Of a stretch of DNA of 64,000 nucleotides, positions 50,846 to 60,725 are shown piece after piece. How positions within the stretch are numbered: position 1 is the stretch's first letter; each line of letters begins with the position of its first letter. The notes beneath the pieces were generated by a model. It had not been told where the DNA came from. It saw nothing but the letters and a program-made list of their open reading frames with translations, and made no database searches. Position numbers and translations under genes: made by a program. The DNA comes from FEN-1250 sp038237245. Its GTDB lineage: Bacteria > Gemmatimonadota > Gemmatimonadetes > Gemmatimonadales > Gemmatimonadaceae. The stretch is from the NCBI GenBank assembly GCA_038237245.1, contig JBBRYY010000005.1:1-64000 (forward strand), in the 5' to 3' direction.

Positions 50846-51481
50846 ATGGCCAACGTGGCGATGGAAGCGAGGGCAGTCGTGCCGGGGTCGGTTCGCGCCC
50901 AGCTGCAGACGCTCGAGGATGCCGAGCTGGTAGCCTCGTTCCTCGCCGGTGAGGAGCGCGCGTTCCAGGAAATCGTGGAGCGGTACCAGACGCGCCTGCT
51001 CAACTTCATCTATCGTACGATCGGTGATCGCGAGCGCGGCGAAGATCTGGTTCAGGAGGTCTTCATCCGGGTGTACCGGCACATGGCCCGCTTCGACCGC
51101 TCCAAGAAGTTCAGCACCTGGATCTACACGATCGCCTCGAATCTCGCGAAGAACGAGCTTCGGAACCGGTCGCGCAATCCGCTCGTCTTCTTCCAGACGA
51201 TCCGCAAGAACTGGCAGGACGACGACCGTCCGCTGCAGTTCGAGGACGCGAACTCGCGCCCGGACGACCTCTATCGCCGCCGCCACCTGCGCTCGCTCGT
51301 CGAGGCCAGCGTGGCCCGCCTTCCCGAGCATCATCGCCAGGTGTTCATCCTGCGCGAGCTCGAAGGAAAGTCGTACGAGGAGATCGCCGAGATCACGAAC
51401 TGCAACCTGGGTACGGTCAAGTCGCGGCTCAATCGCGCCCGGAATGCGTTCGCGCAGATCATCGAGCCGGGGCTTCGCTAG
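50846..51481 (+). CDS. ECF-type RNA polymerase sigma factor
   Basis: 211 residues. Region 2 (about 40-105) has LVASFLAGEERAFQEIVERY, GEDLVQEVFIRVYRH and FSTWIYTIASNLAKNELR. Region 4 (about 145-200) has LPEHHRQVFILRELEGKSYEEIA and LGTVKSRLNRAR. ATG 50846 is preceded by GGGGGA. The next gene looks like its anti-sigma factor. The regulon cannot be read from this window. Confidence 0.92.
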   Translation: MANVAMEARAVVPGSVRAQLQTLEDAELVASFLAGEERAFQEIVERYQTRLLNFIYRTIGDRERGEDLVQEVFIRVYRHMARFDRSKKFSTWIYTIASNLAKNELRNRSRNPLVFFQTIRKNWQDDDRPLQFEDANSRPDDLYRRRHLRSLVEASVARLPEHHRQVFILRELEGKSYEEIAEITNCNLGTVKSRLNRARNAFAQIIEPGLR

Positions 51482-51586
51482 GCATTTCGGCACGCTGGCG
51501 GGTGGGTGATCCGGCGCACATCATTCCGGAACCCGCCCGACTGCGGCGGGTACACTGTTCAGGCCCACCGAAGTGATGTAGCGATA

Positions 51587-52105
51587 ATGGATTGCCTCGA
51601 TTTTCGTAATGGATATCTCGCCTTCGTCGACCAGACGCTTCCGCCCGCGGTGCAGTCGGCCGCGAGCATGCATCTGGCCACGTGCGTCTCGTGCTCGCGC
51701 CACGACGAGGCGATGCGTCGTGGGCTCGTCGTCCTGCGCAGCCTTCCCTCCCTCGAGCCGTCGACGGACTTCTACCTGAAGTTGACGGACACGCTGCATC
51801 GGATGGAGCGCGCGGAGCAGCACGCCTCGCGCTATCGGGGACCGGGGCTCGTCTCGTTCGCGGCTGCAGCCGCCGGGGTCGTCGGGGTCGGCTTCCTTGC
51901 CGCCGTGGCCTTTAATTGGACCGCGCAGTCGCGCAGTCTCGCGCTCGCCCCGATCGTCGCGAGCACTCCCGCCGTCGCACCGTACCCCTCCACCAACTCG
52001 AGCTTCGTCGCCAGCGCCAGCGCAGGTCTCCCTATCTGGCCCGCTGCGATGATGGTCGATCAGGCACCCGTACGCTTCGCCAGCGAGGAGCTGCTCGGCC
52101 GCTAG
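51587..52105 (+). CDS. Probable zinc-finger anti-sigma factor
   Basis: 172 residues. The N-terminus has the ZAS-type pattern MHLATCVSCSRH (His-x3-Cys-x2-Cys), which in anti-sigma factors holds zinc and the sigma factor. One membrane segment (about 85-107: FAAAAAGVVGVGFLAAVAF) leads to a short, Ala, Ser and Pro-rich outer part. Position 105 bases after an ECF sigma gene supports the call. The start is set by the conserved part; no good ribosome site is visible. Confidence 0.75.
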   Translation: MDCLDFRNGYLAFVDQTLPPAVQSAASMHLATCVSCSRHDEAMRRGLVVLRSLPSLEPSTDFYLKLTDTLHRMERAEQHASRYRGPGLVSFAAAAAGVVGVGFLAAVAFNWTAQSRSLALAPIVASTPAVAPYPSTNSSFVASASAGLPIWPAAMMVDQAPVRFASEELLGR

Positions 52106-52112
52106 ACAGTGC

Positions 52113-52697
52113 TCAGCGCGGTCGAGCGGGCTGATACCTCTGCGGCGCTTGCATCGCGCTCATGATCTGCGGCATGTGCCCGGACACGAACTCGATGTTC
52201 TGCATGATCACCGGTGGCACCTGCAACTTCGCCAGCTTCCCCGTCTGCTTGAGCTGATATCCGTGGATCGCCTGCTGCAGCGCGATCGTCGTCAGCATGA
52301 AGGTGTGGCCGTCGATGTGCGCGCTCTTCATCGCGATGGCGAGCTTCGGCTCGTCGTCGATCCGTTTCCCCATCTCCGCGATTCCACTCGGCGGCCCCTC
52401 GGCCCGCAGCCGCTTCACGATGTCGGGATTTGCGACCGTGGTGGAGTCCATCCCCTTCTTGGCCACTGCCCAGCGGTCGATGACCTCCTGGTTCAGCGCG
52501 AAGTTGTCGACTTCGCGGAGCGCGGTATCGTGCGTTGCGGGAACCGGCTGCAGCCCCAGCCCCGACGCGCCGGGCGCCTGCGCACTCTTTGCGGGTAGCG
52601 TGCCCGGCTTATCGCTGTAGCACGCGAGGGTGGAGCCGAGGCCGAGGACGAGCGACACGATGACCAGGCGGTTCGAAGCGAACGACTGCAGCGACAT
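52113..52697 (-). CDS. Lipoprotein of unknown function
   Basis: 194 residues with a lipoprotein signal (LGLGSTLAC, Cys at 26). The mature part is mostly helical and mentions no known domain: DNFALNQEVIDRWAVAKKG, then HTFMLTTIALQQAIHGYQL and a Met- and Gln-rich end (PQIMSAMQAPQRY). I do not recognise it. It is convergent with the anti-sigma gene and divergent from holA. Confidence 0.7.
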   Translation of the reverse strand: MSLQSFASNRLVIVSLVLGLGSTLACYSDKPGTLPAKSAQAPGASGLGLQPVPATHDTALREVDNFALNQEVIDRWAVAKKGMDSTTVANPDIVKRLRAEGPPSGIAEMGKRIDDEPKLAIAMKSAHIDGHTFMLTTIALQQAIHGYQLKQTGKLAKLQVPPVIMQNIEFVSGHMPQIMSAMQAPQRYQPARPR

Positions 52698-52823
52698 GGA
52701 AAGTGGGGTCGGGGAAGTAATCAACCGGACGAGGCGACGATAGCACGTGCCACTCTCGCTCGCAATCAAATATGCAGGCGCCCGCGCCGCGCCGGTGGCC
52801 CCCACTAACGGTATATTCACGAG

Positions 52824-53891
52824 ATGCCCGCGCTCCCCGATCGCGCCTTCGACAAGTCGCTCAAGCGCGGCGAGTTCGAGCGCGTCTACTACTTTCACGG
52901 CGACGACGACTTCCTCAAGGAGCGGGCGGTGCGTGCGCTCGTCGCCGCCGCGGTCGATCCGTCGACGCGCGACTTCAATCTCGACATCCGCGCCGCCGCC
53001 GAGCTCGATGCCGAAACGCTCGGGAGCCTCCTCGGCACACCGCCAATGATGGCGGAGCGGCGTGCGGTGGTGGTGCGTGATGTCGCGGCGCTGAAGAAGG
53101 ACGCGCGCGCGGTGCTCGATCGCTATCTCGCCTCGCCCGCCGCCGATGTCGTGCTGGCGCTGGTCGCGCCGGCGGGCGAAAAAGCGAAGGTCGACAAGGT
53201 GCTCGAAGGCCGCGCGGCGACGATCGAGTTCAAGCCGCTCAGCGGCGATCGCGTACCGAAGTGGATCGCGCACCACGTCGAGAGCGTGCTTGGCGCGACG
53301 ATCACTCCTGAAGCCGCCGAGCTGCTGCAACAGGCGGCGGGCAACGAGCTCGCCGCGCTCGCCGCGGAGCTCGACAAGCTCGCGAGCTATTCCGGCGGTG
53401 GGGTGATCGACGAGGATGCCGTCGCCGATGTCGTCGGCGTGCGCCGCGGCGAGACACTCGGCGACTTCCTCGATCGCGTCGCCTCGCGGAACGCGGCGGC
53501 TGCGCTGGCGCTGCTGCCGCACATTCTCTCGCAGCCGAAGACGAGCGCGGTGTCGATCGTGATGGCGCTAACGACGCAGATGCTCGCGGTGGGGTGGGGC
53601 ATCACGCGCAACGGACGGGCGGACTATTTCGAGCTGCTCAAGAGCGGGAAGGGGCCGTTCACCGGGCGGCCGTGGGGTGAGGCCGCGCGCGCGTGGAGCG
53701 AGGCGGAGCGCCACTGGACCGACGACGCCATCGACGGTGCGCTCGACGCGCTGCTCGCCGCCGACATCGCGCTCAAGGAAACGCGCATCTCCTCGGATGC
53801 GCAGCTGCTCGCCACACTCGTGTTGACGCTGTGCGGCGTCGAACGCTCGACGGACGCTGCACGACTCCTCCTCTCCGCTGTTCCGGCGTGA
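52824..53891 (+). CDS. holA: DNA polymerase III delta subunit
   Basis: 355-residue clamp-loader delta subunit. YYFHGDDDFLKERAVRALV is the family start, then LGTPPMMAERRAVVVRDV, VALVAPAGEKAKVDKVLE and the helical LLQQAAGNELAALAAELDKL. It opens the beta clamp made by dnaN. ATG 52824 is the natural start. Divergent from the lipoprotein gene. Confidence 0.92.
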   Translation: MPALPDRAFDKSLKRGEFERVYYFHGDDDFLKERAVRALVAAAVDPSTRDFNLDIRAAAELDAETLGSLLGTPPMMAERRAVVVRDVAALKKDARAVLDRYLASPAADVVLALVAPAGEKAKVDKVLEGRAATIEFKPLSGDRVPKWIAHHVESVLGATITPEAAELLQQAAGNELAALAAELDKLASYSGGGVIDEDAVADVVGVRRGETLGDFLDRVASRNAAAALALLPHILSQPKTSAVSIVMALTTQMLAVGWGITRNGRADYFELLKSGKGPFTGRPWGEAARAWSEAERHWTDDAIDGALDALLAADIALKETRISSDAQLLATLVLTLCGVERSTDAARLLLSAVPA

Positions 53892-53914
53892 GGTATCACC
53901 TTCGCACACCGCTC

Positions 53915-54952
53915 ATGACTCGATATCTCGCTACGATAGCCGCACTGATCATGGGCGCCGCGCCGCTGGCCGCGCAGTCGACTCCACCGCTCGCTCCCGT
54001 TGCCGATACGGCGACGATCGACACGCTCTTCCTCCGCGCGCAGCGCATGGCGGCTGAGGGGCAGGGCGACGCGGCGCGCGCGCTGGTGCAGCACGAGATC
54101 GACACGGCGTCCGCCGGCTCACCGCGCTACGTGGACGCGCTGTACTGGCGCGCGGTCGTCGCGGCGACGGCTGCGGATGCGGAGAAGGATCTGCGCCGCA
54201 TCATCATCGAGTTTCCGCTGTCGCCGCGCAACGAGGATGCGCTGCTCCGTCTCGCCCAGCTCGAGATGACACGCGGCGACAACGATCAGGCGCTCTCGCA
54301 TCTGCAGCGGCTCGTGATCGACCATCCGTCGAGTCCCTCGCGCGCGCGGGCATCGTTCTGGATGGCGCGCGTGTACTTCGACAAGAACCAGACGCCGGCG
54401 GCGTGCCGCAGTCTCGCGGACGCCGCGCACAACACGACGCCTGGGCAGGTGGAGCAGCGCAACCAGATCGACTTCTGGATGCAGCGCTGTCATGGAATGG
54501 ACACGGCGGCAGTGGCGACGGTCCCGGCGCATGTCGACAGCGCACCAACCGTGGCGCCGCCCACATCGGTCGCCTCCGTACCACCGCGCGAGACGGAGCC
54601 TGTACCGCCGGCATCGCCGCCCGCGCCCGCGCCAACGACCACCGCGTCGACCTCGACATCGAAGCGCACGACTACCACCGCAGTGACGACGACGACGGTC
54701 ACGCCGACTCGCGCGGCCGCGACCCCCGGGAAGTACACCGTGCAGGTCGGCGCCTATCCCACGCGCAGTGCGGCGGAGAGTCTCCGCAAGAGCCTCGTGA
54801 ATCGCGGCATCGATGCGCGCGTGGTCGGCACGGCGAAGCCGTATCGCGTGCGCGTTGGCTTCTACGACACACGCGCCAAGGCCGATGCCGCGGCGGCGAG
54901 GCTGAAGGCGAAGCAGATCGCCGTGTACGTCACGGAGTCAGAAGCGCGGTGA
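53915..54952 (+). CDS. Exported TPR-like protein with C-terminal SPOR domain
   Basis: 345 residues. Signal peptide about 1-22. Residues 30-190 form tetratricopeptide-like helices (ALLRLAQLEMTRGDNDQALSHL). A Pro, Thr and Ala linker (about 200-265) leads to a SPOR domain (about 268-345: YTVQVGAYPTRSAAESL, VRVGFYDTRAKADA). SPOR domains bind denuded peptidoglycan, often at division sites, so an envelope role similar to YbgF/CpoB is plausible. Its stop overlaps the mutS GTG start. Confidence 0.85.
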   Translation: MTRYLATIAALIMGAAPLAAQSTPPLAPVADTATIDTLFLRAQRMAAEGQGDAARALVQHEIDTASAGSPRYVDALYWRAVVAATAADAEKDLRRIIIEFPLSPRNEDALLRLAQLEMTRGDNDQALSHLQRLVIDHPSSPSRARASFWMARVYFDKNQTPAACRSLADAAHNTTPGQVEQRNQIDFWMQRCHGMDTAAVATVPAHVDSAPTVAPPTSVASVPPRETEPVPPASPPAPAPTTTASTSTSKRTTTTAVTTTTVTPTRAAATPGKYTVQVGAYPTRSAAESLRKSLVNRGIDARVVGTAKPYRVRVGFYDTRAKADAAAARLKAKQIAVYVTESEAR

Positions 54953-57537
54953 GTCGTGAAACGCCGCTGATGGAGCACTGGCGCGAGATGAAGTCGCGCA
55001 ATCCCGGCGCGATCCTGCTCTACCGGCTCGGCGAGTTCTACGAGACGTTCTACGAGGACGCCGAGATCGCCTCGCGGGTGCTCGGCCTCACGCTCACGTC
55101 ACGCAACAACGGCGGTGCCGCCGACGTGCCCCTCGCCGGCGTACCGGCAAAGGCGATGAGCGGCTATCTGCGCCAACTCGTCTCGCAGGGCTATCGCGTC
55201 GCGATCTGCGAGCAGATGGAGGATGCGAAGAACGCGAAGGGCGTCGTCCGTCGCGAGGTCGTCGAGACGGTCACGCCGGGCGCCTCGTTCGCGGATGACC
55301 TGCTCGATCACGCGCGCAACAATTTTCTCTGCGCGCTGCTCTTCTCCGGCGCGCACGCCGGAATCGCGGCCGCGGATCTCTCCACGGGCGAGCTGCGCCT
55401 CATCGTCTGCGGCACCGCAGACCTCGAGCCGTTCCTCGCACGCCTGGCGCCGAGCGAGATGGTGCTGATCCGCGGTGAGAGCGCACCGTCGCCGCGCGGG
55501 CCCACCGGCGAGGGGCCGCTCGTCACGGAGCGCGAGCGCTGGGAATTCGATCCCGCGCTCGCAACGGATGCGCTCCGCCAGCAGTTCGGAGTCGCATCGC
55601 TCGAGGCCTTTGGCATCAGCGCGGCCGATGCGCCGGCGGTCGGCGCCGCGGGCGCGCTCCTTCGCTATCTGCACGAGCTCCAGCCGCAGGGCATTCCGCA
55701 TCTCGCGCGCCCCGTCGTCGAGCGCGCGGGGAGTGCGATGCCGCTCGATGAGATGACGCGCCGCAATCTCGAGCTCGTCGAGTCGCTCCGTGGCGGCGAC
55801 CGTAGCGGCACGCTCATCGACGTGCTCGACCGCACCGCGACGCCGATGGGCGCGCGCCTCCTGCGCTCGTGGATTCTCACTCCGCTCACCGAGCGCGCGC
55901 CCATCGACGCGCGCCTCGATGCCGTCGGTGCGCTCCTCGACGACGCGCTCGCGCGAGAGACGTTGCGCACCGCCCTGGATGGCGTGCGCGATGTCGAGCG
56001 TCTCGCCAGCAAGGCCGCTGCCGGCCGCGCCACCCCACGCGAGCTCGGCGCCCTCGGTGCATCGCTCGCGCGATTGCCGGCGGTGGCATCGGCGGCACGG
56101 CGGGTGGGCCGTGCGGGCGTCGTCACCGAGCTGCTGGCGAAGTGGGATGACTGCGCGGAGCTCGGGGAGGAGCTCGCGCGCGGGCTCGTCGATCGCCCGC
56201 CGGTGACCATCGGCGAGGAGGAGGCGATCCGCGCCGGCTACGATGCGGAGCTCGACGAGATGCGCACGCTGCAGCGCGGCGGCCGCGATGCGATCGCGCG
56301 CATCCAGACCGCGGAGCGCGCACGCACGGGGATCGCGTCGCTCAAGGTCGGCTTCAACAAGGTGTTCGGCTACTTCATCGAGATCACGAACGCGAACAGG
56401 GAGCACGTGCCGGCGGACTACCAGCGCCGGCAGACACTCGCGGGCGCCGAGCGGTACGTGACGCCCGAGCTGAAGGAGTACGAGGAGAAGGTGCTCACGG
56501 CGGGCGAGCGCATCGAGGTGCGCGAGCGCGCGCTCTTCGAGATGCTGCGTACTCGCGCGGGTGCTGCGATCGGGCGGCTCCAATGCGCCGCGTCGATTCT
56601 CGCCCAGCTCGACGTCCTCGCCGCGCTGGCCGAGGTTGCGGCGCGCGAGGGGTACGCGCGCCCCGAAATGCGCGACGACTTTGCGTTGCACATCGTGGGC
56701 GGCCGCCACCCCGTGGTCGAGCGAATGATGCCGCGCGACAAGTTCATCCCCAACGATGTCTCGCTCACCGACGACGCGCGGATGATCATCCTCACGGGCC
56801 CGAACATGGCCGGCAAGTCGACGATCCTGCGGCAGATCGGGCTCATCGTGCTCATGGCGCAGATCGGGAGCTTCGTCCCGGCGTCGCGCGCGCGCATCGG
56901 CATCGTCGACCGCGTCTTCACCCGCGTCGGCGCAAGCGACAATCTCGTACGCGGGCAGTCGACGTTCATGGTCGAGATGTCGGAGACGAGCGCGATCCTG
57001 CACACGGCCACCAAGCGCAGCCTGGTGCTGCTCGACGAGATCGGACGCGGCACGTCGACGTACGATGGCGTGTCGATCGCGTGGGCGGTGAGCGAGCACC
57101 TGCACGACGCGATCGGCTGCAAGACGGTGTTCGCGACGCACTATCACGAGCTGACGCAGCTGGCCGAGGAGCGCGAGGCCGTGCGCAACTACACGGTGGC
57201 GGTGCGCGAGGTGGGAGACGAAGTGCTCTTCCTGCACACGCTCATCCCAGGAGGCGCCGATCGCTCGTACGGCATCGAGGTGGGACGACTTGCCGGCTTG
57301 CCGACAACAGTCGTAAGTCGCGCGCGCGTGATGCTGAAGCTGCTCGAGGCCGAGCACCACGTGGTGCAGCCCGGCGCGATGCTGCGCAATGCCGCGCCCG
57401 CAACCGAGCAGCTCGCGCTATTCGCGAGCCTTCCGAATCCGGTGGTGGAAAAGCTGCGTGGAGTGGATCTGAACAACCTCACCCCGCTGCAGGCGCTGCA
57501 GCTGCTCTCCGAGCTGCAGCGCGAAGCCAACGGCTGA
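54949..57537 (+). CDS. mutS: DNA mismatch repair protein MutS
   Basis: 862-residue MutS. The mismatch-reading motif F-x-E is in LGEFYETFYED near the N-terminus. The ATPase has Walker A GPNMAGKST (from residue 618), VEMSETSAIL, LLDEIGRGTSTYDG and FATHYHELT. Domain order and length are normal. GTG 54949 overlaps the previous stop; the frame is open back to 54403 only because of the GC-rich overlap with the SPOR gene. A second ATG six codons in is possible. Confidence 0.96.
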   Translation: MSRETPLMEHWREMKSRNPGAILLYRLGEFYETFYEDAEIASRVLGLTLTSRNNGGAADVPLAGVPAKAMSGYLRQLVSQGYRVAICEQMEDAKNAKGVVRREVVETVTPGASFADDLLDHARNNFLCALLFSGAHAGIAAADLSTGELRLIVCGTADLEPFLARLAPSEMVLIRGESAPSPRGPTGEGPLVTERERWEFDPALATDALRQQFGVASLEAFGISAADAPAVGAAGALLRYLHELQPQGIPHLARPVVERAGSAMPLDEMTRRNLELVESLRGGDRSGTLIDVLDRTATPMGARLLRSWILTPLTERAPIDARLDAVGALLDDALARETLRTALDGVRDVERLASKAAAGRATPRELGALGASLARLPAVASAARRVGRAGVVTELLAKWDDCAELGEELARGLVDRPPVTIGEEEAIRAGYDAELDEMRTLQRGGRDAIARIQTAERARTGIASLKVGFNKVFGYFIEITNANREHVPADYQRRQTLAGAERYVTPELKEYEEKVLTAGERIEVRERALFEMLRTRAGAAIGRLQCAASILAQLDVLAALAEVAAREGYARPEMRDDFALHIVGGRHPVVERMMPRDKFIPNDVSLTDDARMIILTGPNMAGKSTILRQIGLIVLMAQIGSFVPASRARIGIVDRVFTRVGASDNLVRGQSTFMVEMSETSAILHTATKRSLVLLDEIGRGTSTYDGVSIAWAVSEHLHDAIGCKTVFATHYHELTQLAEEREAVRNYTVAVREVGDEVLFLHTLIPGGADRSYGIEVGRLAGLPTTVVSRARVMLKLLEAEHHVVQPGAMLRNAAPATEQLALFASLPNPVVEKLRGVDLNNLTPLQALQLLSELQREANG

Positions 57538-57546
57538 GCCGCCGGC

Positions 57547-58515
57547 TCACTCCATCGCGAACTCGCGCGAGAACGCGACGACGAACGAGAAGGTCTTCGC
57601 CTTGCTGCGCGTCTCCATCGCGTCGCTGATGCGCTCGAGGCGCTTGGGGATGCCGAGAATCTTCTCCTGCGCCTGCCGCCCCGTCGCATCGAGCCCCTCG
57701 AGCGCATCGATCGCCCAGTGCTTGATCTGCTCCTCGACGATCTTGAGATAATCTCTCGGGCCATAAATACCGGCGCGCCAGATCACATCCGCCATCTCGC
57801 GGAAGTTCGGCATGCTCACTCCCGGCATGTCGATCGACGGCATGATCGCCGCGGCCGAGACGAGCGCGCGGTTCGGGTCGCGCTCGAGCACGGCCTCGAA
57901 GACCTTGCGGTAGAACACGTAGTGCCGCGCTTCTTCCTTCGCGACGTTCGAGAGCACGACGCCGATCTGCGGCTCGAACTCGCCGGCCAGCTTCCCGGTG
58001 TTCGAGTGACTCACCTGCGTCGCGCGCTCCTGCAGCGTCGTGTAGACGAAGACGCGATACGGGTCCTTGTCCCACGCCGGCTCGAAGCCAGCCTTCAGAT
58101 ACTCGAACTGCATGCGCTCGAGCTCCGGATTGTTCAACAGCTGACTGTCGCGCGTGTAGTCGTGCAGCACCGCGCCGTGCCGGTCCTCCTCGGCCGTCCA
58201 GAGATTGGTCCACTTGTGCCAGAAGCTCGTGCTGCCGAGGTAGACGGCGAGCAGGCGGTGGAAGTGCGGCAGCCCTTCCTCGGTGAGGAGGTTGAGTGCG
58301 AGCGCGACGCGAATCGGCGTGCTGATGCCGCGGGTGCGCTCGCGCAGCTGCGCGATGTGGTGATCGGGATCGGTGTCGGGCGCGGGCGCGAGCAGCTCGC
58401 TCGGGAACCAGAGGATGCGCTTGGCTTCGTGCACTACCATGAGCTCGGCGACGAGCTCTTCGAGATCGGCGAGGACTTCGACCTTCGCCAGCATCTCCAT
58501 TTCCGGTACAGTCAT
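57547..58515 (-). CDS. Acyl-ACP desaturase (ferritin-like diiron enzyme)
   Basis: 322 residues. The two diiron motifs are EEDRHG (in WTAEEDRHGAVL) and EEARH (in VAKEEARHYVFY), with further acidic ligands in helices, as in plant-type stearoyl-ACP desaturases. It would put a double bond in fatty acids bound to ACP for membrane fluidity. The ATG at 58515 fits the family. It is convergent with mutS; stops are 9 bases apart. Confidence 0.88.
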   Translation of the reverse strand: MTVPEMEMLAKVEVLADLEELVAELMVVHEAKRILWFPSELLAPAPDTDPDHHIAQLRERTRGISTPIRVALALNLLTEEGLPHFHRLLAVYLGSTSFWHKWTNLWTAEEDRHGAVLHDYTRDSQLLNNPELERMQFEYLKAGFEPAWDKDPYRVFVYTTLQERATQVSHSNTGKLAGEFEPQIGVVLSNVAKEEARHYVFYRKVFEAVLERDPNRALVSAAAIMPSIDMPGVSMPNFREMADVIWRAGIYGPRDYLKIVEEQIKHWAIDALEGLDATGRQAQEKILGIPKRLERISDAMETRSKAKTFSFVVAFSREFAME

Positions 58516-58700
58516 GAGACAGCCGTGGAATGAGCATCGAGGTGTGCGCGCGCTCGCGCTGCGATCTCCACCCTCGGATTTTGCGAACGAGCGTGTACGT
58601 CCGTGTGCAAATGTATCCGAAAAGACGAGTCAGGCAGTCGGGAAAAGCCTTAACGGGCCGTAGGGGCCACTCCCACCGTACAACATGGCAGCGTACAATT

Positions 58701-58802
58701 TCATATTATCCTGCGTCGCAGGGCGGGCACAACAGGCGCGGGGCCGCGCGCGTACGCGGCGAGCACGCCGAGCGTCGCGATGCCGGCCACCACGCCCTTC
58801 AC
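58701..58802 (-). CDS. Possible tiny membrane protein downstream of the CBS gene
   Basis: A 33-codon frame whose GTG shares one base with the preceding TAG (TAGTG). It reads VKGVVAGIATLGVLAAYARG and then a Pro and Arg-rich end, that is, one membrane segment with a basic tail. Coupling and composition are suggestive, but it is too short to be sure. Confidence 0.25.
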   Translation of the reverse strand: MKGVVAGIATLGVLAAYARGPAPVVPALRRRII

Positions 58803-60199
58803 TAGCGCGCCATCATGTACGCGAGCACATCGCTGCGCGTGACGATCCCGCCCAGCGCGCCGTTCGTGCGCACGAGCAGCGCCGGATTCGACTTCGACAG
58901 CAGCTTCACCACGCTCTCCACCGTCTGCGCGCCGTCGATGATCGGAAACGGCGCCTCCAGCACCTCGCTCACCGCGACGTCGAGCAACTTCACATTCTCG
59001 AGCGCCTTCGCCGACAGCGCGCTCTCCGACACGGAGCCCACGCAGCTCTCGCCATCCATCACCGGCAGCTGCGACACATCGTGCAGCGACATGAGGCCGA
59101 GTGCCTGGCGCACGCTTGCGGACGGCGCGACGCCAACGACGTGCGGTGTTCCATCCTGCTTCCCCTGCATCAGCTGCCCGATCGGCATCCGGTCGGAGTC
59201 GAGCAGCTGATTCTCGCGCATCCACTCGTCGCTATAGAGCTTCGAGAGATACCGCTCCCCAGTGTCGCACAGAAACGTCACGACGTACGCGTTCGCATCA
59301 TTCACCTCGCGTGCCACCTGCATCGCGACGTGCGCGATCAGTCCGCTCGAGCCGCCTACGAACAACCCTTCCTCACGTGTGAGCCTGCGTGCCATCGCGA
59401 ACGACTCGCGGTCGGTGACGGTGCGATAATCATCGATCACGGACATGTCGAGCGTTCCCGGAATCTTGTCCTGGCCGATGCCCTCGATCTTGTACGGCGC
59501 CCCCTCGGTCTTCCGCGTTCCCTTGCTCTTCCAGTACTCGGCCAGAATCGACCCCACCGGATCACCCGCGATGATTTTGATCTTCGGGTTCTTCTCCTTC
59601 AGATATTTCCCGACGCCGCTGATCGTGCCGCCCGTGCCCGCCGCCGCGACGAAGTGCGTGAGCTTCCCCTCGCTCTGCTCCCACAGCTCTGGTCCCGTCG
59701 TCTCGTAGTGCGCCTCCGGATTCGCCGGATTGTAGAACTGGTTCGCGAGAATCGCGTTCGGCGTCTCCTTCGCGATCCGCGTGGCCATCATCACGTAGTT
59801 GTCGGGATGATCGGGCGGCACGGCGGTGGGCGTAATGATCACCTCAGCCCCGAATGCCTTCAGCAGACGCACCTTTTCCTGCGACATCTTGTCGGGCATG
59901 GTGAAGATGCAGCGATAGCCCTTGAGCGCGGCGGCGATCGCGAGTCCGACGCCGGTATTGCCGCTCGTGCCTTCGACGATCGTCCCACCCGGTTTGAGCT
60001 CCCCCGACTTCTCCGCGCGCTCAATGATCGGACCACCGATGCGGTCCTTCACGCTGCCGCCTGGATTGAAGAACTCGGCCTTCGCGTACACCGGCGTGAC
60101 CACGCCCTTCGTGATGCGGTTCAACTTGATGAGTGGCGTCCACCCAATGGTCTCGAGGACGTTCTCGTATGGACGGGTATTTCGCGGAGTGACGCTCAT
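58802..60199 (-). CDS. cbs: Cystathionine beta-synthase
   Basis: 465 residues. The PLP enzyme domain (about 1-320) has TPLIKLNRI, the PLP Lys in NPGGSVKDRI, GTSGNTGVGLA and AAGTGGTISGVG. It is followed by two CBS regulatory repeats (about 340-460), the second ending GGIVTRSDVLAY. It makes cystathionine from serine and homocysteine; cysteine synthase activity is a close alternative, but the CBS pair favours the first. ATG 60199 overlaps the upstream stop by 4 bases. Confidence 0.9.
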   Translation of the reverse strand: MSVTPRNTRPYENVLETIGWTPLIKLNRITKGVVTPVYAKAEFFNPGGSVKDRIGGPIIERAEKSGELKPGGTIVEGTSGNTGVGLAIAAALKGYRCIFTMPDKMSQEKVRLLKAFGAEVIITPTAVPPDHPDNYVMMATRIAKETPNAILANQFYNPANPEAHYETTGPELWEQSEGKLTHFVAAAGTGGTISGVGKYLKEKNPKIKIIAGDPVGSILAEYWKSKGTRKTEGAPYKIEGIGQDKIPGTLDMSVIDDYRTVTDRESFAMARRLTREEGLFVGGSSGLIAHVAMQVAREVNDANAYVVTFLCDTGERYLSKLYSDEWMRENQLLDSDRMPIGQLMQGKQDGTPHVVGVAPSASVRQALGLMSLHDVSQLPVMDGESCVGSVSESALSAKALENVKLLDVAVSEVLEAPFPIIDGAQTVESVVKLLSKSNPALLVRTNGALGGIVTRSDVLAYMMAR

Positions 60200-60651
60200 G
60201 GCGCGGATTTGGGGCGAGGTGGCTGGAGGATGGTGTCGCCGGCGAGCGGCTTCCCCTTCGGATGACGGAAGAACACCGGAAGCTTGAGCGACACACCCAC
60301 GGGATGGCCCTTGGTCGTGGCAGGCTCGAAGCGCAGCTCGCGCGATCCCGCGACCGCCGATGAGTCGAGCCCCGCGTAGCCAGACGACTCCAGCACACTC
60401 GTTGACTCAGGCCATACGATGCCGGTGCTGTCGATGTGGATGTGCAGCGTCACGTTCCCCTGCACCTTCTTCGCGTAGAGCGCCGGCGGATAGCGAAAGG
60501 GGAGGTCGCGATTGAGCATCACGGGCATGACGTCCGGCTTCGCGCCGTCGGTCTGCACGGCCTCGATGGCTTTTCGTGCCTGCTCCCGGTCGAGGCACGC
60601 TGAGGCTGCCAGCAACATGGCGCACGAAAGCAGCTTGAGGGACGAATGCAT
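60196..60651 (-). CDS. TonB C-terminal-domain lipoprotein
   Basis: 151 residues. A lipoprotein signal (MLLAASAC, Cys at 19) is followed by a TonB-type C-terminal fold: RYPPALYAKKVQGNVTLHIHIDSTG, SSGYAGLDSSAVAGSRELRFEPA and a closing strand. It lacks the membrane anchor and Pro-rich spacer of true TonB, so it is probably an envelope protein of other function. Overlap with cbs suggests one transcript. Confidence 0.8.
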   Translation of the reverse strand: MHSSLKLLSCAMLLAASACLDREQARKAIEAVQTDGAKPDVMPVMLNRDLPFRYPPALYAKKVQGNVTLHIHIDSTGIVWPESTSVLESSGYAGLDSSAVAGSRELRFEPATTKGHPVGVSLKLPVFFRHPKGKPLAGDTILQPPRPKSAP

Positions 60652-60725
60652 GACAAGGAATGTACTCGGCGAGAACGTCTGCGCGGGAGGCTACACCCGT
60701 CAGCCGCTTTCACTACATTGTGCAC

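Noticed and set aside
55099..57360. 753-codon minus-strand open frame opposite mutS, and a similar one opposite xoxF (19138-20751)
   Set aside because: No family features or ribosome sites, composition typical of antisense frames in GC-rich genes; the plus-strand genes are certain.
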